The notes under the pieces are model-generated. The model did no database searches and had not been told where the DNA came from. It worked only from the letters and a program-made list of their open reading frames with translations. Positions 59,265 through 64,000 of a DNA stretch of 64,000 nt are shown in pieces. A program made the position numbers and the translations under genes. Positions within the stretch are counted from its first letter, which is position 1. Each line of letters begins with the position of its first letter. This DNA comes from JAFCUW01 sp049897565 (GTDB taxonomy: Bacteria; Pseudomonadota; Gammaproteobacteria; Burkholderiales; Burkholderiaceae_D): contig NZ_JAFCWM010000023.1 of assembly GCF_049897565.1 (NCBI RefSeq), positions 1 to 64,000 of the forward strand, given 5' to 3'.

Positions 59265-59765
59265 TTGCGTTTTCTTCTTCCGTTGATGCTGCTGCTGCCC
59301 GCGGCCTGGCCACATGCCGCCCTCGCGCCGCGCAGTGGCGAGGCGGAGGTGCGGGAAACCAAAGCCGGCCTGCCGTGCTTTACCATTTCGCAACGCGAGG
59401 AGCAGCGCGGCGGTGCGCCCGACTTCCAGGCCGTCACCGTGTTCGACCCGTCGAGCCGGCCGCGCGCCAAGATGTGGACGATGGCGATGCCGCCGGACCG
59501 GACCTTCCCGGTTTTGTTTTCGATGTGCATTCCGTACGCCGGCAGGGTGCAGTCGCTGCCGCAGACCAGATCGGTGATGCTGGAAAACGGCAAGGTGTAC
59601 GAGGTGCAGATCGACGCGCGCCCTGGCGGCGGACCGAACCAGCCGCGCCGCTACGACGCCCGTTTCTGCCTGGCCAAGCAGCGCGACGGCAGCGTCCAGG
59701 TGCGCCACATCGCCGCCGGCGAGCAGGAGGGGCGCAACGTGTACGGCTGCGTCCCGCCGAAATAA
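59265..59765 (+). CDS. Hypothetical secreted protein
   Basis: 166 residues from TTG 59265, or 159 from ATG 59286. Signal peptide (LLPLMLLLPAAWPHAALA), then a small soluble domain with Cys residues in GLPCFTI, SMCIPYAG, ARFCLAK and YGCVPPK that could form two disulfides. An FSMCIPYAG centre and an RRYDARFCLAKQRDGSVQVRHI tail are notable. I do not recognise the family. Periplasmic or secreted location is inferred from the signal sequence. Confidence 0.62.
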   Translation: MRFLLPLMLLLPAAWPHAALAPRSGEAEVRETKAGLPCFTISQREEQRGGAPDFQAVTVFDPSSRPRAKMWTMAMPPDRTFPVLFSMCIPYAGRVQSLPQTRSVMLENGKVYEVQIDARPGGGPNQPRRYDARFCLAKQRDGSVQVRHIAAGEQEGRNVYGCVPPK

Positions 59766-59956
59766 TCCGGCCAGGTTCACCCTGCGCAGACGTTTCCTTC
59801 GCCATCGAGCGCGACACGTGCGGCCGCCCGCAAATGGGCCGCGCGATTCATCGCGCTCAAGGCGCGCGCCCTGCAGGGCCTTCATCATGACTTCGGTCCT
59901 CCTGCTGATCGGCACAGCCGCCAGAATAGCGAACTGAACTTGAAAGGAACATTGCC

Positions 59957-60283
59957 ATGAACCGTTTTACTGCGTGCTTTTTCGCGCTGGCGCTATCGGC
60001 CGGCGCCGCGTTCGGCCAGGAACAGCAGAGTGCGCCGGCCGCCGATGCCGCGGTCGCAACGCCGCTGACGCAGGCCGAGGTGATGAAAGTCGACAAGGAA
60101 GCCGGCAAGATCACCATCAAGCACGGCTTCATCGAGAACCTGAAGATGCCGGCCATGACGATGGCGTTCAAGGTGGCCGACGTGGCCATGCTCGACCAGG
60201 TGCGCATAGTCGACAAGGTCGCCTTCTTCGCCGAAAAAGTGGATGGTAAATTTATCGTGACGAAGCTGGAAGCGGTGAAGTAA
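59957..60283 (+). CDS. CusF-like periplasmic copper-binding protein
   Basis: 108 residues with signal peptide (MNRFTACFFALALSAGAAFGQ) and a CusF_Ec domain: GKITIKHGFIENLKMPAMTMAFKVAD. Compared with E. coli CusF (His36, Trp44, Met47, Met49), the His and both Met residues are kept and the Trp position is Met. Likely binds Cu(I)/Ag(I) in the periplasm. No cusCBA pump is adjacent. GAAAGGAAC precedes the ATG. Confidence 0.85.
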   Translation: MNRFTACFFALALSAGAAFGQEQQSAPAADAAVATPLTQAEVMKVDKEAGKITIKHGFIENLKMPAMTMAFKVADVAMLDQVRIVDKVAFFAEKVDGKFIVTKLEAVK

Positions 60284-60290
60284 GCCGCGC

Positions 60291-61262
60291 TTACTGCAGG
60301 ACCAGCTTCAACTGCTCGTCGGCATCGGCGCGCAGTTTTGGCGGCAGCGCCGGCTTCAGCGCCAGCGCCTTGCCGTACGACGCCACCGCATTCGGTTTGT
60401 CGCCCAGCGCCTGCTGCGACTTGGCAATACGGTAAAAGCTGGTGGCGCGCCGGGTCATCGCGTTGGCCTGCTCGAAGCCGGCGATCGCTTCGCGGTGCTT
60501 GCCCAGTTCCTGCTGCACGCGCGCCATGCCGTAGACGGCGCTCTCGCTGTCGGGAAAGCGCTTTTGCGCCTCGCGGAACATGCGTTCGCTGTCGGCATAT
60601 TTCTTGTCGCTGAGGTACTTGTTGCCGAGATTGTTGATCAGGTCGCGCTGGCCTTCGGCCACCGCCTCGTTGCTGTTGACCGGCATCGCCAGCACCGTCG
60701 CGTCGGCCCTGGCGAACTTGTCGTCGGCCGCGTCGAGCCGCGCCAGCATCAGCTTGCCGGCTTCAGGATGGATCAGCGCCGTCTGCGCGGCCAGCGCCTG
60801 GGCCTTGCCGCTGCCGCCGCCGACCATGCTGGGCGCCTGCATGTAAAACGTCATCAGCGAAAAACGCGCGTCCATGTTCTGCGGATCGAGCTCGACCGCC
60901 GTCTTGAATGCGTCGCCGATCTTGCCGACGTAGCCCAGCGCCGACATGATGCCTGCGGTGACCGCCTTGGTGCCAAGCGCGTTGCCGTAGGCCAGGTGGC
61001 AGTTCGACACCTTTGGCTGGGCGGCGATGCAGCGCTCGCCGAGCTTGACGGCGTCGTCGATGCGTCCTTCGACCAGCGCGACCTCGCTGGTGACGACCAG
61101 CGCGTCGGCGTTGCCGGCGTCCTGCGCCAGCTTTGCGATGGCGATGCGTTCGACGTCGGCATACTTGCGCGCCTTCATCAGGGCCGAGTACTCGTTGGCC
61201 GAAGCCTGTGCGCACAGCAGCAGACCGAGCGCGCTGGCGGCGATTGCGTGGGAAAATTTCAT
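60291..61262 (-). CDS. Secreted TPR-repeat protein
   Basis: 323 residues with signal peptide (MKFSHAIAASALGLLLCAQASA) and at least five tetratricopeptide repeats spread across residues 25-310 (for example ADALVVTSEVALVEGRIDDAVKLGERCIA and YADSERMFREAQKRFPDSESAVYGMARVQQELGKHREAIAGFEQA). Probably a periplasmic scaffold. It is the last gene of the minus-strand unit with the ABC exporter, 18 bases after the permease, so a role with that system is plausible. Confidence 0.82.
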   Translation of the reverse strand: MKFSHAIAASALGLLLCAQASANEYSALMKARKYADVERIAIAKLAQDAGNADALVVTSEVALVEGRIDDAVKLGERCIAAQPKVSNCHLAYGNALGTKAVTAGIMSALGYVGKIGDAFKTAVELDPQNMDARFSLMTFYMQAPSMVGGGSGKAQALAAQTALIHPEAGKLMLARLDAADDKFARADATVLAMPVNSNEAVAEGQRDLINNLGNKYLSDKKYADSERMFREAQKRFPDSESAVYGMARVQQELGKHREAIAGFEQANAMTRRATSFYRIAKSQQALGDKPNAVASYGKALALKPALPPKLRADADEQLKLVLQ

Positions 61263-61280
61263 GGGTGCCTTTTCAAAAAT

Positions 61281-62504
61281 TTATTCGTAACGCAGGCAGT
61301 CGACCGGCAGCAGTTTCGACGCGCGGCGCGCCGGATAGAAGCCGAAGAATACGCCCACCAGGGTGGAAAAGCTGCAGGCGACCAGGATCGCCGATGCGGT
61401 GATGAACACGTCGAACTTGCCGGTCGAGGTGATGGCGGCGGCCGCCGCGGCGGCCAGCGCGATGCCGACCACGCCGCCGGCCAGGCAGATGACGACTGCC
61501 TCGGTCAAAAATTGCAGCAGCACGTCGCGCGGCTTGGCGCCGATCGCCATCCTGATGCCGATCTCGCGGGTGCGCTCGGTAACCGACACGAGCATGATGT
61601 TCATGATGCCGATACCGCCGACGACCAGCGAGATGGCGCCGATCATGCCGAGCAGCAGGGCGATGCCGGCGCTGATCTTGGCGGCTGTCTCGGCAAACGA
61701 GGCGACGTTTTCGACGCGGAAGTCGTCCGGCGCGTCGACCTTGATGCGGTGGCGGTCGCGCAGCATGCCCTTGATGTCTTCGATGGCGTCGAGCAGGTTC
61801 TGGCCTGGCTTGCCCTGGGTGGCAACGTAGTGGACGTTGTCGGGAAACGGGCTGCGCACCAGGTTGGCGCGCGCGGCAGTGATCGGCACGATCACCATGT
61901 CGGCCAGGTTGCCGCCGTCGATCTGCTTGCCTTCGCCGTGCAGCACGCCGACCACCTGGAAGGCGACGTTCTCGATGCGCAGCGCCTTGCCGAGCGGATC
62001 GGCCTTGTAGAAGAACTGGTCCGCCACTTTCTGGCCGATGACGACCATGCGCGAGGCGGCGCGCACGTCCGCTTCGCTGAACACGCTGCCCTGGTCGATG
62101 CGCCAGTTGCGGATCTTGAACATTTCCGGCGTGACGCCAAACACCATGAAGCTCGACGTCTCGTTGCCGGCCGATACCTTGAAGCTGCCTTGCAAGGTCG
62201 GCGCCGAACCTGTCAGGCTCGGCAGCGCGTTGAGCGCCAGCGCGTCGGCCATCGTCAGCGATGGCGCGGCATTGTTGCGCAGGCGCCGCTCGTCGGTGCG
62301 GCTGCCGCCTGGGAACACATACAGCATGTTGGTGCCGAGCGCTTCGAGTTCCTTGCCGATGAAGCGCTGCATGCTGTCGCCGAGCGCCAGCAGCAAGGTC
62401 ACCGAAGTGATGCCGATGATGATGCCCAGCATGGTGAGCGCCGTGCGCAGGCGGTTCGCGCCCATCGAGCGGAACGCTTCATTGACGACCTGGAAAAAAT
62501 TCAT
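61281..62504 (-). CDS. MacB-like ABC transporter permease (FtsX family)
   Basis: 407 residues: cytoplasmic start MNFFQVVNEAFRSMGANRLRTALTMLGIIIGITSVTLLLALG (first membrane helix), large periplasmic MacB_PCD domain, and three C-terminal membrane helices (LLLGMIGAISLVVGGIGIMNIMLVSVTERTREIGIRMAIGAK and later). Mechanotransmission-type transporters of this class work with a periplasmic adaptor to export peptides, siderophores or macrolides. Its ATG overlaps the ATPase stop by 4 bases. Confidence 0.93.
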   Translation of the reverse strand: MNFFQVVNEAFRSMGANRLRTALTMLGIIIGITSVTLLLALGDSMQRFIGKELEALGTNMLYVFPGGSRTDERRLRNNAAPSLTMADALALNALPSLTGSAPTLQGSFKVSAGNETSSFMVFGVTPEMFKIRNWRIDQGSVFSEADVRAASRMVVIGQKVADQFFYKADPLGKALRIENVAFQVVGVLHGEGKQIDGGNLADMVIVPITAARANLVRSPFPDNVHYVATQGKPGQNLLDAIEDIKGMLRDRHRIKVDAPDDFRVENVASFAETAAKISAGIALLLGMIGAISLVVGGIGIMNIMLVSVTERTREIGIRMAIGAKPRDVLLQFLTEAVVICLAGGVVGIALAAAAAAAITSTGKFDVFITASAILVACSFSTLVGVFFGFYPARRASKLLPVDCLRYE

Positions 62505-63229
62505 GCGCTGCCTCCGTGGGCAAACTGGCGCAGGCCTTCGGCGGCGGCGCCGTCGTAGATGACGCGCCCGTTCTTCAGGCGCATCAGGCGCTTGCTGTAC
62601 GCGGCAATGTCGGGCTCGTGCGTGACGAGCAGGATCGTTATGCCGCGCTCGCTGTTGAGCTGCTGGAAGGAGCGCATGATTTCTTCGCTGGTCTGGGTGT
62701 CGAGGTTGCCGGTCGGCTCGTCGGCGAGGATCAGCGGCGGGTCGCCCACCAGCGCGCGGGCGATCGCCACGCGCTGCTGCTGGCCGCCGGACAACTGGTT
62801 CGGCGTGCGCTTGGCGAAGCCGGCCAGGCCCACGCGGTCGAGTTCGGCCAGCGCCTTGGCATGCGCGTTGGCGCGCGAGACGCCGGCGTAGATCAGCGGC
62901 AGGGCGACGTTCTCGGCCACGCTCATCCGCTTGATCAGGTTGAAACTCTGGAACACGAAGCCGATGGTGCGGTTACGGATCATCGCCAGCTCGGCGCGCG
63001 ACAAGGTCAAGGTGTCGATGCCATTGAGCAGGTAAGTGCCGCCGGTGGCCTGGTCGAGGCAGCCGAAGATATTCATCAAGGTCGACTTTCCCGAGCCGGA
63101 CTGGCCCATCACGGCGAGGAAGTCGCCGCGCGGCACCTGCAGGTCAATGCCGAACAGCACCTTCGTTTCGATGCTGCCGGAAATGTAGCTCTTGGTGACG
63201 CTACGGATATCGATCAGCGGCCCACTCAT
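62501..63229 (-). CDS. MacB/LolD-type ABC transporter ATPase
   Basis: 242 residues: Walker A GQSGSGKST, Q-loop FQSFNLI, signature LSGGQQQRVAIARAL, Walker B LILADEPTGNLD and H-loop LVTHEPD. It powers the FtsX-like permease encoded next; here permease and ATPase are separate genes, unlike fused MacB. Overlaps the adaptor gene by 4 bases. Confidence 0.95.
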   Translation of the reverse strand: MSGPLIDIRSVTKSYISGSIETKVLFGIDLQVPRGDFLAVMGQSGSGKSTLMNIFGCLDQATGGTYLLNGIDTLTLSRAELAMIRNRTIGFVFQSFNLIKRMSVAENVALPLIYAGVSRANAHAKALAELDRVGLAGFAKRTPNQLSGGQQQRVAIARALVGDPPLILADEPTGNLDTQTSEEIMRSFQQLNSERGITILLVTHEPDIAAYSKRLMRLKNGRVIYDGAAAEGLRQFAHGGSA

Positions 63230-64000
63230 TCGTTCTTGCCCTGTGGCGCCAGCGCGCGCGTGACGACCTTGTCACCTTTTTTCAGGTCGCCAGCGATCAC
63301 TTCGGTGTAGCGGAAGTTGGATAGCCCGATCTTGATGTCGGCCGGCACCGCCTGGTTGCGCGCGTCGAGCTTGTAGATCTTGTACTGGCGCGCCGCTTCG
63401 TTCTTGCTGCGGAAGGCCAGGTCGTCCTCGTCGGCAGCGGCGACGGTGGCCGGCTCCGGCTTGCCGCCTTTGTCCTTGAGCTTTTTCGCTTCCTTTTCCA
63501 ACTCCTCGTCGGACAGGCGAAAGCGTAGCGCGGCGGTCGGAATGCGCAGCACGTTGTCGCGGTTGCCCACCACCAGGCGTACCTGCGCCGTCATGCCCGG
63601 TTTGAGCAACTCCTGCTTGTTCTCGACGTCGAGCACGACGTTGTAGGTGACGACGTTTTGCACCACGTTGGGCGCCAGGCGGAACTGGCGCATGCTGGCG
63701 TCGAACTCGCGGTCGGGGTAGGCGTCGACGACGAAGCGCGCCGCCTGGCCGTCTTTCAGCGCGCCGACGTCGGCTTCCGAGACGCTGGTGTCGATCTGCA
63801 TCTTGGTCAGGTCGCGCGCGATCTGGAACAGGTTCGGCGTGGTGAACGAGGCCGCCACCGTCTGGCCGAGGTCGATGGTGCGCTTGATGATGACGCCGTC
63901 AATCGGAGCGCGGATCACGCTGTTGTTCAGGTCGGCCTGGGCGCGCGCCAGTTGTGCGTCGGCCAGCTTGATGTTGGCGCGGGCGACGTCGAGTTCGCGG
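63226..64000 (-). CDS. MacA-like periplasmic adaptor, 5' end outside window
   Basis: The visible 258 codons cover part of the coiled-coil hairpin (RELDVARANIKLADAQLARAQADLNNSVIRAPIDGVII), the barrel-sandwich return and the beta-barrel/membrane-proximal domains (GMTAQVRLVVGNRDNVLRIPTAALRF). The frame stays open to the last base, so the signal sequence and N-terminus lie beyond the window. It partners the ABC pair downstream to form a tripartite MacAB-type exporter; no TolC gene follows. An insert rich in Lys/Glu (EELEKEAKKLKDKGGKPEP) lies in the C-terminal third. Confidence 0.9.
   Translation of the reverse strand, partial: RELDVARANIKLADAQLARAQADLNNSVIRAPIDGVIIKRTIDLGQTVAASFTTPNLFQIARDLTKMQIDTSVSEADVGALKDGQAARFVVDAYPDREFDASMRQFRLAPNVVQNVVTYNVVLDVENKQELLKPGMTAQVRLVVGNRDNVLRIPTAALRFRLSDEELEKEAKKLKDKGGKPEPATVAAADEDDLAFRSKNEAARQYKIYKLDARNQAVPADIKIGLSNFRYTEVIAGDLKKGDKVVTRALAPQGKNE

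Noticed and set aside
60495..62558. 687-codon plus-strand frame opposite the TPR and MacB-like genes
   Set aside because: Spans two unrelated real genes on the other strand, which no real gene would do.
1..64000. CRISPR arrays, prophage and complete insertion sequences
   Set aside because: No regularly spaced direct repeats, integrase, capsid or transposase genes were seen on either strand.

Overview
The window is high-GC (roughly 65 %) chromosomal DNA of a motile, aerobic betaproteobacterium. Gene content and order point to Oxalobacteraceae (Massilia / Duganella / Janthinobacterium type): greB...spoT-rpoZ-gmk-yicC-(kinase/phosphatase)-rph-rdgB-hemW, a fliC-flaG-fliDST-fliK block, NasST-controlled assimilatory nitrate reduction, and a HexR-type Entner-Doudoroff cluster. 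This placement is inferred from gene content only; no rRNA gene is present.

Layout. 0-6 kb: nitrate assimilation on the minus strand (nasT-nasS, then an attenuator leader, narK-type transporter and nirB). The leader has a sigma54-like promoter, three hexaloop hairpins of the ANTAR type and an intrinsic terminator. nirB is cut short close to the window edge. 6-13.3 kb: late flagellar genes (fliC, flaG, fliD, fliS, fliT, fliK, an flhB-like gene, ycgR) with two good sigma28 promoters. 13.7-17.9 kb: a diguanylate cyclase, a NarL-type two-component pair, a membrane protein and greB. 18.4-23.5 kb: an accessory stretch between greB and spoT with a RES-domain toxin and a small overlapping partner, a YciI-like protein, a broken DUF1993 gene, a lipoprotein, a degenerate tRNA-Thr-like gene, a secreted esterase, an internally deleted lipoprotein gene and a VOC protein. 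23.6-32.5 kb: conserved housekeeping genes, including a Ser/Thr kinase / PP2C phosphatase pair.

32.5-40.9 kb: a chemoreceptor and a complete RND efflux system (adaptor, pump, outer-membrane channel) with a divergent TetR regulator. 40.9-45.5 kb: two DUF4360 secreted paralogues, transaldolase, a small secreted protein built of 36-residue repeats, an outer-membrane barrel protein and free-Met-sulfoxide reductase. 45.6-47.9 kb: a cluster of dead genes (GST, TRAP small permease, TRAP binding protein, FAD oxidase fragment). 47.9-58.6 kb: central sugar catabolism (zwf-hexR; pgi-SMP30; edd-eda) with four HexR-like operators, and a double-domain KaiC-like ATPase / histidine kinase operon between zwf and the lactonase gene. 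58.6-64 kb: a putative zinc-peptidase-like protein, two small secreted proteins (one CusF-like), a TPR protein and a MacAB-like ABC export system running off the right edge.

How they work together: nitrate is imported by the NarK-type carrier and reduced further by NirB under control of the NasS sensor and NasT antiterminator. Glucose-6-phosphate enters Zwf, an SMP-30 lactonase, Edd and Eda, controlled by HexR. The c-di-GMP enzyme and the PilZ brake YcgR tie second-messenger signalling to the flagellum. No CRISPR array, phage or complete insertion sequence was seen.
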